Shown one piece after another: positions 34,502 to 42,840 of a stretch of DNA of 64,000 bases (the first letter of the stretch is position 1; every line of letters starts with the position of its first letter). Source of the DNA: Streptomyces sp. BA2 (lineage in GTDB: Bacteria; Actinomycetota; Actinomycetes; Streptomycetales; Streptomycetaceae); NCBI RefSeq assembly GCF_009769735.1, contig NZ_WSRO01000001.1:248001-312000 (forward strand), read 5' to 3'. The notes beneath the pieces were generated by a model. It saw nothing but the letters and a program-made list of their open reading frames with translations, made no database searches and was not told where the DNA came from. A program made the translations under genes and the position numbers.

Positions 34502-36438
34502 ACACCGGTCTGTTCGCCCAGCGCCTCGCGGTCGTCGAAGAGCGTGTGCGCTGCCTCTACTTGGAGGGCGAGGAGTACGCTGCTGCCCTCCACCCTCATG
34601 GGACAAGCAGGCACGACGGCGTTCCATGGCCGGACAGTCAGGAGGCGACGCGGCTCGCGGACGAGGGCGATCCCTTGGCCCATGCCGTCCGCGAGTTCGC
34701 GTTGCATCCGGACGAGGCAGACCTCCTCATCACCTGCCTGCTGCCCGATCTCATCCCGCCCTGCGGCACCGCATTCCGCACCCTGAGCGGTCTGGCCCAC
34801 TCATCCCGGCCCACCGTGGCCGTGGCGCTCGCCGTCAACGCCATCCCGGTGCCCGAGGCCGTACGCCGCGGCTTGCTTCGCGAGGGTTCCCCCCTGGTGC
34901 GGGCGGGGCTCATCGCCCATGAGAACCCGGGTGCGCCCTTCCCCGACCGCATTCCGTACGTTCCCGACCGCGTCCTGGCGTTTCTCAGCGGGGACCGGGA
35001 AGGAATCAAAGGCCGAGGGTCCTGGCTCCATCTGCTGTCCGATGTGCCCGGTGGACCTGCTCCGGCAGCTTGCGACGAAGCCCTCGCAGGTCTGCTGGCG
35101 AAAGGCTCACCCCAGACGTACTACCTCCGCCAGGGCCTCGCAGGTGAGGCCCTGCCCGCCGCCCGTGCCGCGTTGCGAGCAGTTGGCAAAACCCCCCTCC
35201 TGCTCGCCCCCGAAGCGCTGCCGTCCAGCGAGATGACCTCAGGCGAACTGGCCCGGAGCATCACCCTGGAGGCCCGTCTGCTGGGAGCGGGCCTCCTCAT
35301 CCCGCTGGATGCGTCGGCCGGCGCGCCGGCCGACCCGTCGGATGTCCTGCACCACCTCGTCACCTGCCTGGACCGCGAGCCCGTACCGCTGATCCTCTAC
35401 GGCAACAGCGCGTGGCCGTCCTACGGTCGGCACACCTTGACGCCCGCGGAGACAGACCTTCGCTCCAGCACGCACAAGGGACTGCCAGGGACCAGGTCCG
35501 CGGCCTCACTGGCCGCAGCGGAGCGCGTCCACCGCACCGCTGCCCTGCGGTCACGCACCGCTCAGCTCACCTCGGTGTGGGCCGCCGCCCGCGACAGTGC
35601 GGCAGGCGAACTCGGCCGTCTGGCCCGCCACATTGTCCCGGACGTCTGCTGGTCCGAGCTGGTCGTGCCCGATCCGGTGCGCGAGCGGCTGCGCATGTTG
35701 GTAGCCCGCATCGAACACCGCGAGAGTGTGCTCACCCGGTGGGGTCTGCGACGCGGCGGCGGGCGTGGGCGTGGAACCATCGCGCTCTTCGCGGGCGAGT
35801 CCGGCACGGGCAAGACCATGGCCGCCGAGGCCCTCGCCGGGCGGCTCCAGATGGACCTCTACATCGTCAGCCTGCCCTCAGTGGTCTCCAAGTACATCGG
35901 CGAGACGGAGAAGAATCTGGAGCGCATCTTCGCTGCGGCCGAAACCCTGCGCTGCGTGCTCCTCTTCGACGAAGCCGATTCTCTGTTCGCCAAGCGCAGT
36001 GAGGTCCGCGGCGCGGGAGACCGTCACGCCAACCTGCAAAGCGGCTATCTGCTCCAGCGTCTGGAATCCTTCGAGGGCCTGGCCATCCTCACCACCAACC
36101 TGCGCGCCTCCATTGATGGCGCCTTCACCCGCCGCTTCGACGAAGTCATCGTGTTCGAAAGCCCGGGTCCCGAAGTACGCGCCCGCTTGTGGCACACCTT
36201 CCTGGGCTCCGCCGCACCGGCGGAGCTGTGCGTCGACGAGCTGGCCAGTGCCTATACCCTGGCCGGCGGCAGCATCCGTGCCAGCGTGGAGAGCGCCCTC
36301 TTCGCTGCTGCGGCAGATGATCGCCAGCTCACCGTCACCGACCTCGTCGACGGAATCGAAACGGAATACCGCAAGCTGGGCCGTCTCTTCGACCGCCGCT
36401 CACGCTCACGGACAGAGACGCCAACTACCCGTCAATAA
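34498..36438 (+). CDS. CIS AAA+ ATPase (Afp15-like)
   Basis: 646 aa from a TTG at 34498 with AAGGAGG just upstream (34487-34493); the longer frame to 34282 overlaps the cap gene and is rejected. The N-terminal 400 residues are helical and family-specific. The AAA+ module has Walker A GESGTGKT (433-440), pore-like residues in VVSKYIGETEKNLE, Walker B VLLFDEAD (487-494), sensor-1 Asn in LTTNLR and Arg fingers in FTRRFDE. Afp15-type ATPases are conserved in eCIS loci and are thought to assist assembly rather than recycle contracted sheath as ClpV does. It is the last gene of the CIS operon. Confidence 0.93.
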   Translation: MNTGLFAQRLAVVEERVRCLYLEGEEYAAALHPHGTSRHDGVPWPDSQEATRLADEGDPLAHAVREFALHPDEADLLITCLLPDLIPPCGTAFRTLSGLAHSSRPTVAVALAVNAIPVPEAVRRGLLREGSPLVRAGLIAHENPGAPFPDRIPYVPDRVLAFLSGDREGIKGRGSWLHLLSDVPGGPAPAACDEALAGLLAKGSPQTYYLRQGLAGEALPAARAALRAVGKTPLLLAPEALPSSEMTSGELARSITLEARLLGAGLLIPLDASAGAPADPSDVLHHLVTCLDREPVPLILYGNSAWPSYGRHTLTPAETDLRSSTHKGLPGTRSAASLAAAERVHRTAALRSRTAQLTSVWAAARDSAAGELGRLARHIVPDVCWSELVVPDPVRERLRMLVARIEHRESVLTRWGLRRGGGRGRGTIALFAGESGTGKTMAAEALAGRLQMDLYIVSLPSVVSKYIGETEKNLERIFAAAETLRCVLLFDEADSLFAKRSEVRGAGDRHANLQSGYLLQRLESFEGLAILTTNLRASIDGAFTRRFDEVIVFESPGPEVRARLWHTFLGSAAPAELCVDELASAYTLAGGSIRASVESALFAAAADDRQLTVTDLVDGIETEYRKLGRLFDRRSRSRTETPTTRQ

Positions 36439-36520
36439 CACGCCTTGTCGAGGGAGAAACAGCAGACTGGCTGAGGTCTCGTGGCGCACTGCCAGGCGTC
36501 AATCGAAGCCTTTGCCGCTT

Positions 36521-38458
36521 TCACCGGGTAGATGCGCTTACCGATAGGTCATTCGCGGGCGTGAAGTAGAGCCGCACGCGCGTGGTACCCCGCGCAGAGA
36601 CGACTGGCACGCTGCGGTAGGTATGGATTCGTTTGCGTTGCTCGAGATCGTCGAACAGCCGAGCCACACGAACCTCTGGGTAGCCGGCACGAACGAGGAA
36701 GACGTCCCAGTCGTCGTGTGATGTGGCCGCAGCCGCAGCGATGTCGGCAACGGGGATGGTGGCGGCGACGCCGCTACGCGTGCGCTGCAGACGTGTGCGC
36801 ACCGCTACTGCGCGACTGTCACTCCGAGGGACGAGGACGAGTTCGTCATGGTCGGATGGAGTGGGGGTGCTGATGCTGAGAGTGAGGCCCGTGTCGGAGA
36901 GCTTGACGTCTCCCAACTCCGCATGGCCATTGCGCCTCCATGTCCGCAGCGATAGTTGCCCGCCAGCGTTGATGTAAGGGATCCACCAGGAGACCAGACG
37001 GGTGGTTGGCCGAGGGCAGAGAAGGAGGCCGGCCAGCTCGACGCGGCTGGCCAGGAGTGGGCACTGGCGCACCCCCTCGTATTCGAGGAAGAAATCCCAT
37101 CGGCCTTCTGACAGGTCGAGTTGTGATCTTTCCATGACTGCCACGGGCCCTGCTTCGCGGGAAGCGCGGGAAAGGTCAAGCGTCACAATTTTCTGGTCTG
37201 TAGCGCGGGGCTGGCAGACGACGCGCCAGCTGTCCTCATCAGGGAATCCAGTCGGCAGGATGATCTGCAGGTTACCCATGGAATCTGCGCGGCACGTGGC
37301 TTGCATGGTGTTGACACGGCGATAGTCGGCGAGCTCCCCGATGAGCTGTGTGTACTTGTCTGCGATTCGGTCCGGGTCGTACCGGTGTGCCGATGCGGCA
37401 GCAGCGGCTCCCATGGCGGCTCTGCGGTCGGGGTCTTCGATGAGCTGGATCAGAGCATCGGCCATGGCTTCGGGGCTCCGCCTTTCCACCAGGAGACCAT
37501 TGACGCCGTGTTCAATGATCTCGCGTGGGCCGGCCGGGGTGTCCGCACTCACCACCGGAAGTCCGCAGCGCATAGCTTCGACGATCGACATGCCGAAGGG
37601 CTCATCGTCAGTGGCTGTTGCCGCGATGGCCCCCTTTACCCATTCTGCCTGCAAATCCGCGGCTGGACCGACAAGTGTTACGGAGTCGTGAATCCCAAGC
37701 TCCTCGATCTGCTCGCGGAGCGCTCTCCCCTCGGGGCCTCGGCCGTAAATACGCAAATTCCAGTCCGGATGCCTCTTTGCCACAATGGCGAAAGCGTCGA
37801 CAAGGACATCGTTCCTCTTGTACGAAACCAGTCGGCCACCCGAGATGACAACTCGTCCGGCCTCCGGCGGGATATACGTGTCGGCTGCCGGGACAGCAGC
37901 CGGAATGGAAAAGATCCGGGGGGCGCCTGGCGGGTAGTGGTCACGGTGCAGCATTGCATCACTGTCCGTCAGACAAACCACAGCGTCCATGGTCGCATAG
38001 ATCGCGTCAACGACGTTCCGTAATTCTCCCTTCGAACGGTGGAGCCCCTCGTGCTCTTGGGCAATCCGCAGCATCCGACTAGGCGCATGAGCGGCAACAT
38101 AAGAGCCGAGCGCAGGGCGGGTAGAGATAACCACGTCGGCATCGGTCTCGCGAAACCAAGCCGCCATCCTCTCATCAATAAGTCTGTTGTAAAGCTTGGC
38201 GAACCCATCACATTTTGGATACACCTCCGACGGTTGTTCCAACCTGGGATTACGGGCATCGATTCTGCCCTCTCGGATATCGGTCAGGTCGATGACCTTT
38301 ACTTTATGATCAAGTCTCAGTGCGGGCCTGTCAGCGCGCCGTTCACTCGATACAATTTCCACCTCGTGACTTTTATCAAGTGCTGCCGCCAGGTTAAACG
38401 TGCGCCGGGGAACACCTCCCATGCTGTACGCGCTATGAATCAAGAATGAGATCTTCAT
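36521..38458 (-). CDS. GT4 glycosyltransferase with C-terminal accessory domain
   Basis: 645 aa; the ATG at 38458 has GAAGGAG directly upstream on the minus strand, so the 59-residue upstream extension is rejected. Residues 1-380 form a GT-B fold of family GT4: KISFLIHSAYSMGGVPRRTFNLAAAL, the GRLVSYKRNDVLVDAF nucleotide-side entry, and the acceptor motif EPFGMSIVEAMRCGLPVV with DEPFG/EAM residues. Residues 400-645 are a beta-rich domain ending RVRLYFTPANDLSV that recurs in the GT4 protein at 42837-44927, so the two are paralogues. GT4 retaining enzymes commonly build teichoic acid-like or capsular glycopolymers. Transcription runs away from the Stealth genes; 3' ends of this gene and the CIS operon converge. 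Confidence 0.87.
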   Translation of the reverse strand: MKISFLIHSAYSMGGVPRRTFNLAAALDKSHEVEIVSSERRADRPALRLDHKVKVIDLTDIREGRIDARNPRLEQPSEVYPKCDGFAKLYNRLIDERMAAWFRETDADVVISTRPALGSYVAAHAPSRMLRIAQEHEGLHRSKGELRNVVDAIYATMDAVVCLTDSDAMLHRDHYPPGAPRIFSIPAAVPAADTYIPPEAGRVVISGGRLVSYKRNDVLVDAFAIVAKRHPDWNLRIYGRGPEGRALREQIEELGIHDSVTLVGPAADLQAEWVKGAIAATATDDEPFGMSIVEAMRCGLPVVSADTPAGPREIIEHGVNGLLVERRSPEAMADALIQLIEDPDRRAAMGAAAAASAHRYDPDRIADKYTQLIGELADYRRVNTMQATCRADSMGNLQIILPTGFPDEDSWRVVCQPRATDQKIVTLDLSRASREAGPVAVMERSQLDLSEGRWDFFLEYEGVRQCPLLASRVELAGLLLCPRPTTRLVSWWIPYINAGGQLSLRTWRRNGHAELGDVKLSDTGLTLSISTPTPSDHDELVLVPRSDSRAVAVRTRLQRTRSGVAATIPVADIAAAAATSHDDWDVFLVRAGYPEVRVARLFDDLEQRKRIHTYRSVPVVSARGTTRVRLYFTPANDLSVSASTR

Positions 38459-39203
38459 GCTCTCCTTCCCACCCTTCATGGTGCCGCACCAGTCGGACCA
38501 AATCGCCTCACAACTGTTCGACGCGCCTCCAGTACCTTGTGACCGGCGGCATGACCACCTCGGGTTGATCTCGGACAGGCTCTGGTAACGGCATACGATT
38601 TTCCTACTACAGCACAAGATGCCCCGGAGCCACATTCAACAGATCAGGGTTGTGACGATATTCAGGCCCGATGTCGATCATGACGAACATTCGGCCATTC
38701 GGCGGCGTTTCGAGTGCAGTATCTCTGAGAAAAGGCCATCAGCCCATCAGCTCCGAGAAGTAGCCAGGTTGATGGTCACCTTCATGGCCCGGTCGACACG
38801 GACACACCTAGGCCCGGTGATTGCTTTTAGCGCAAGGTCGCCCTATGACGATAGACCCACTGCATACGCTGCTGTGGGCGGCACCGCCGAGGCGCCTGCC
38901 GCCGTCCCGAACAGCCACCGCTGGCGCTGCCGTGTAGCACCGATCGAAAGTGAGGAAGCAGCAGCCGCCCCACCGTTCCGCGTTCTACCACCCACTTTAG
39001 GGATGGGATTGGGCTGGACGAGTTGCTCATTGGCGTGTATCCGTGCGCGGCGGGGATACTTTGTGATGGATTTCCTATCTACGTGAGTATCCCTGCAGAC
39101 TCGATCTGGGGTCCTCCAGGTCACCTCGCAAATGGCATTGCGGGTTGCAGCCCTACAAGCAAGCGGGCTGATGCGATAGACGAGTGTTTCTCCAGGAAGG
39201 TGA
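38459..39203. other. Divergent promoter region of the glycopolymer genes
   Basis: 745 bp between the leftward GT4 gene and the rightward first Stealth gene, with no supported ORF. It should contain both promoters. It looks more AT-rich than the CIS cluster. Confidence 0.45.
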
Positions 39204-41090
39204 ATGGTGGCCCGGTTCCATGCGGATGTGAGAAATCCTGAAACGTGCAGGGCAGTGCGGTGGTACAGGCATCGGGTTCCAGTGCCTTTACGCGCATGGG
39301 TTGCCGAACGGGTGCCGCCATACGTGCGTCTCCGGGCAAAACGGTACCTGGCAGCCGTTATCGGCGTGCTGGGAGCGCAGGTACAAGCAACCCTGGGGCG
39401 AGGGCGGGGGCACCGCCGACGTGCGCATCTGCGCGGAAGCGGCTACCGGGTATCGACCCTTGGAGGCCGCCTGCGTGTGTGCTCCGTGGTGGCGGACGGG
39501 CTGACGCCCGCGCTGGCGCGAGAGCGGAACCTGCTTTCGGTGTGCCGTGCCTTCGAAGGTGCCGGGATCAGCTATTTTCGGGTGCGCAACACGTCGTTCC
39601 AGTCCACTTCTGTGGGCGTTTGCGCAGCAGACAGAGGCGCTGCCACGAGGGTGCTGCGTGCGCTGTGCGCCATGAACCTAGGCTATGTGTCCGCCACCGT
39701 GCCCGGGGCGAGATTGCAGCTGATTCCTGGCTATGCGTCACGTTCTTGGAAACGTCTGCAGGACGCTCCGGTCGTACGTGTGACGCGGTTTATGTGTGAC
39801 CCTTCCGGCGGATCATTAATGGGGCATGAATTCGGGTGCGATATTGAGTTCTGGGACAGAGACGGCGAAGGGCGTTTGACTGCACCGCGGCCCAACATGG
39901 TCGCCGACAGCGTCCCGGCGGCCCAACGCCTGGTGCGGGTGCCGGCCACGTGGCCTGGCACGGTAGCGGCCCGCAGCGATGAGGAAACATCACGGACTGT
40001 GGCGACTTCCCCACTGTTCATGGTGGATCTGCCGGAGGACATCCTCTTCCCCATTGACGCGGTCTACACATGGGTAGATGACTCCGACCCACTATGGAGT
40101 ATGCACCGAAGCATGTCGCAGACGCTTCCGGAGATGCGCGCCTGCCACGAGCTTGCCACCGCCGACGCGCGGTTCAGAAATAGGAACGAGCTGATGTATT
40201 CGCTGCGTTCTCTGGATCAGTACGCACCATGGATTAGAAATGTTCACGTAGTGACATGCGGACAGCGGCCCGACTGGTTGAATGCCGCACACCAGCGCAT
40301 TCATCTCGTGGACCACAAGGAAATCTTCCAAGACCCAGGCGTACTGCCCACTTTTAATTCGCATGCCATCGAGAGTCAACTGCACCGCATTCCAGGGCTC
40401 GCCAACCATTTCATCTACTTCAATGACGACACTTTTCTTGGGAGGTTCCTGAGAGCTGACATGTTCTTCCTGTCCAACGGGACGGCAAAGTTTTTCCCTT
40501 CGTCCGCGAAGATCCCTTTCCCCGGAGTCACATCAGACAGTAACGCCGACCCGGTAGTGACCGCCGGCGCGAACAACCGTGAGCTTGTCCGTAGGGCATT
40601 CGGTAGAACCATCACGCGAAAAATGAGACATGTCCCACATGCGCTTCGAATTGATGTCCTGGAAGAGCTCGAAGAACGCTTCCCTGAAGAATATCAGCGC
40701 ACCGCGTCATCGGCATTTCGTCATCCCAGAGATATCTCTGTCGCTTCATCTCTGCACCATTACTATGCCTACCACACAAACCGTGCGATTCCGGGAATCA
40801 TGAAGTATGCCTATGCGGACCTAGGGGATGGGAACCTGGAACGCCGCCTGAACCTGCTCCTTGGGGAGCGAAATCTGGATGCATTCTGTCTTAACGATAC
40901 GGGAGACACCGGCAGGAGCCCCCAAGAACGTGAAGATCTCGTCCAGGGGTTCCTGGAAGCATACTTTCCGGTTCCCAGCCCGTTTGAAGAGAGATTGGCT
41001 CCTTCAGGGCGAGGCGTGCCTCCGAAGCAGCTGGCTGCGGGTTCCCTCGTCTATCAGAGACCTGAGCCGTCCGGCGGAACAGCGAGATGA
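39204..41090 (+). CDS. Stealth-type sugar-1-phosphate transferase, first copy
   Basis: 628 aa; ATG at 39204 after AGGAAGG. A basic N-terminal region precedes the four Stealth blocks: CR1 PIDAVYTWVDDSD (about 283), CR2 RNELMYSLRSLDQYAPWIRNV (about 328) with VVTCGQRPDWL, CR3 PTFNSHAIESQL…HFIYFNDD (about 382-410), and CR4 around LHHYYAYH and FCLNDTGD (about 518-565). Stealth proteins transfer hexose-1-phosphate to a growing glycan and make phosphodiester-linked capsular or wall polymers. An N-terminal module (aa 90-250; LRVCSVVADGLTPALARERNLLSVCRAFEGAGI) is shared with the next gene. A TTA codon is present at about 39819, so bldA control is possible. Confidence 0.9.
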   Translation: MVARFHADVRNPETCRAVRWYRHRVPVPLRAWVAERVPPYVRLRAKRYLAAVIGVLGAQVQATLGRGRGHRRRAHLRGSGYRVSTLGGRLRVCSVVADGLTPALARERNLLSVCRAFEGAGISYFRVRNTSFQSTSVGVCAADRGAATRVLRALCAMNLGYVSATVPGARLQLIPGYASRSWKRLQDAPVVRVTRFMCDPSGGSLMGHEFGCDIEFWDRDGEGRLTAPRPNMVADSVPAAQRLVRVPATWPGTVAARSDEETSRTVATSPLFMVDLPEDILFPIDAVYTWVDDSDPLWSMHRSMSQTLPEMRACHELATADARFRNRNELMYSLRSLDQYAPWIRNVHVVTCGQRPDWLNAAHQRIHLVDHKEIFQDPGVLPTFNSHAIESQLHRIPGLANHFIYFNDDTFLGRFLRADMFFLSNGTAKFFPSSAKIPFPGVTSDSNADPVVTAGANNRELVRRAFGRTITRKMRHVPHALRIDVLEELEERFPEEYQRTASSAFRHPRDISVASSLHHYYAYHTNRAIPGIMKYAYADLGDGNLERRLNLLLGERNLDAFCLNDTGDTGRSPQEREDLVQGFLEAYFPVPSPFEERLAPSGRGVPPKQLAAGSLVYQRPEPSGGTAR

Positions 41091-41211
41091 CGACCTGCTG
41101 CTAGACGAATCCAGGACTCACGCTCGGCAGTGCCCTGGGCGAGCAGCTATGTGAAATCAGAACGTTCTGGCCCAGTAGTCGGACGTGCGGTATGAACCAG
41201 AGGAGTATCTT

Positions 41212-42840
41212 GTGGTGGCTTTCCCTCAAGCGGCAGAGTCCCACGCCCCCCATGCGGTGATCTCACCCACCGGCCCAGCGGTGAACCTAACGGTGGACAT
41301 GTCGCCGCGCGCGGTCCATGTCTGCGAGGGACTCACTCCCCTGGGAGCACGCGAGTTGAACCTCCGCGCTGTCCAACGAGTACTGGACAGCGCAGGTATC
41401 GGCTGGTTCGCGGTGCGCAGCAGGGATCACCTGGCTTCCGCGCTCGGTGTGGCAGCCGAGGAGAAGACAACAGTACTGGGGGCCCTGCGGGAAGAATTGA
41501 CCCTCACCGGAGGCTACCTTGCGTACGCCGACAGAGGGGGGTCCTCCACACCGCGGATCGTAGCCCCAGACGAGACCGCCGCCTGGCACCGGCTCTGTCA
41601 GGCCGGCACGGTAAGAGTCGTCTGGTTCCGCAGCGTGCCGAGCCACACCCTTTTCTACGGATGGGACAGCGGTTGCGATCTCGAATTCTGGCCAGAGGAT
41701 CCCGAAATCACTGATCGACTGATCGCGCCGCGCCGGAACCTCGTCTGCGATGCCGTGTCCCGGCGACACGATCCCATTGTGCTGCCGGGAGAGCGCTTTA
41801 CTCCCCTGGCACGGCCCGTTGTGAACGAAGAGCGCGGGACGCTGCGGCCGATACGGACACGGCGGGAGTTCGACGTCACGCACACCGATGAGATCACGTT
41901 CCCCGTGGACGCGGTCTATACATGGGTCGACGGAATGGACCCGAAGTGGCAGCGGAGGCGGGCAGCGACTCGCGGGGAGAACTATCATGAAGAGTCCGGC
42001 AGTATCGCACGCTACATCTCTCGCGACGAGCTGAAGTACAGCCTCAGGTCCATCCACATGTTCCTGCCCTGGATCCGGAACATCTATATCGTGACCGACC
42101 GTCAGACTCCGCACTGGTTTGACCACGCGAACGGGCGCGCTCGTATTGTGGACCACACGGAAATCTTCAGGGACCCGAGGAATCTTCCGACGTTCAACAG
42201 CCATGCCATCGAGAGCCAGCTCCACCACATCGAAGGACTGTCAGAGAACTTCATCTACTTCAATGACGACATGTTTATCGGCCACCCAGTCCCTCCGAGT
42301 GCATTCTTCCATTCGAATGGAGTGGCCAAGTTCTTCTCCTCGCCCGCCATGGTTCCCCACGGGGACGCTGATCCAAGCGAAGTCCCCACTTCGGTGGCCG
42401 CGAAGAATAACCGAAGACTCATTGAGGCGAGATTCGGCAAGAGGATTATTCACAAGTTGAAGCATATCCCTTACGCTCTCCGGCGCAGTGTCCTCTGCGA
42501 TATCGAGCGAGAATTCCCTGACGATCATTCCCGGACAGCGGCGAGTAAGGTTCGCAGCATGAGCGACATTTCCATCGCGTCATCCCTGCACCACTACTAT
42601 GGGTTCCATACCGGGCGATCCATGCCAGGCAGCCTCCGGTATGGATATATCCAACTCGACGACGACACCATTCGTCAAAAGCTTGACAGAGCGCTATTCC
42701 GTCGCGACCTCGCCGCGTTCTGCATCAATGATTCAGCAAGTGATCCTGGTGAGATCGAAGCGCAAGGACGTCTTATCTCCGAATTCCTGGAGTCCTATTT
42801 CCCAGTGGTAAGCCCCTTTGAAAAAACGGAAGCTTCGTGA
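41212..42840 (+). CDS. Stealth-type sugar-1-phosphate transferase, second copy
   Basis: 542 aa from the GTG at 41212, chosen because AGAGGAG lies at 41199-41205 with 6-nt spacing; a GTG at 41185 lacks a ribosome site. The same N-terminal module as the first copy is followed by CR1 PVDAVYTWVDGMDPKW (about 232), CR2 SRDELKYSLRSIHMFLPWIRNIYIV, CR3 LPTFNSHAIESQLHHIEGLSENFIYFNDD and CR4 LHHYYGFH with FCINDSASDPGE. Blocks are complete, so it should be active. The paralogues probably add different sugar phosphates or act on different acceptors. Its stop overlaps the start of the next GT4 gene by 4 nt (GTGA at 42837). Confidence 0.91.
   Translation: MVAFPQAAESHAPHAVISPTGPAVNLTVDMSPRAVHVCEGLTPLGARELNLRAVQRVLDSAGIGWFAVRSRDHLASALGVAAEEKTTVLGALREELTLTGGYLAYADRGGSSTPRIVAPDETAAWHRLCQAGTVRVVWFRSVPSHTLFYGWDSGCDLEFWPEDPEITDRLIAPRRNLVCDAVSRRHDPIVLPGERFTPLARPVVNEERGTLRPIRTRREFDVTHTDEITFPVDAVYTWVDGMDPKWQRRRAATRGENYHEESGSIARYISRDELKYSLRSIHMFLPWIRNIYIVTDRQTPHWFDHANGRARIVDHTEIFRDPRNLPTFNSHAIESQLHHIEGLSENFIYFNDDMFIGHPVPPSAFFHSNGVAKFFSSPAMVPHGDADPSEVPTSVAAKNNRRLIEARFGKRIIHKLKHIPYALRRSVLCDIEREFPDDHSRTAASKVRSMSDISIASSLHHYYGFHTGRSMPGSLRYGYIQLDDDTIRQKLDRALFRRDLAAFCINDSASDPGEIEAQGRLISEFLESYFPVVSPFEKTEAS

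Noticed and set aside
38619..39086. 155-codon frame upstream of the first Stealth gene
   Set aside because: No start signal or protein-like composition; it lies in the promoter region.
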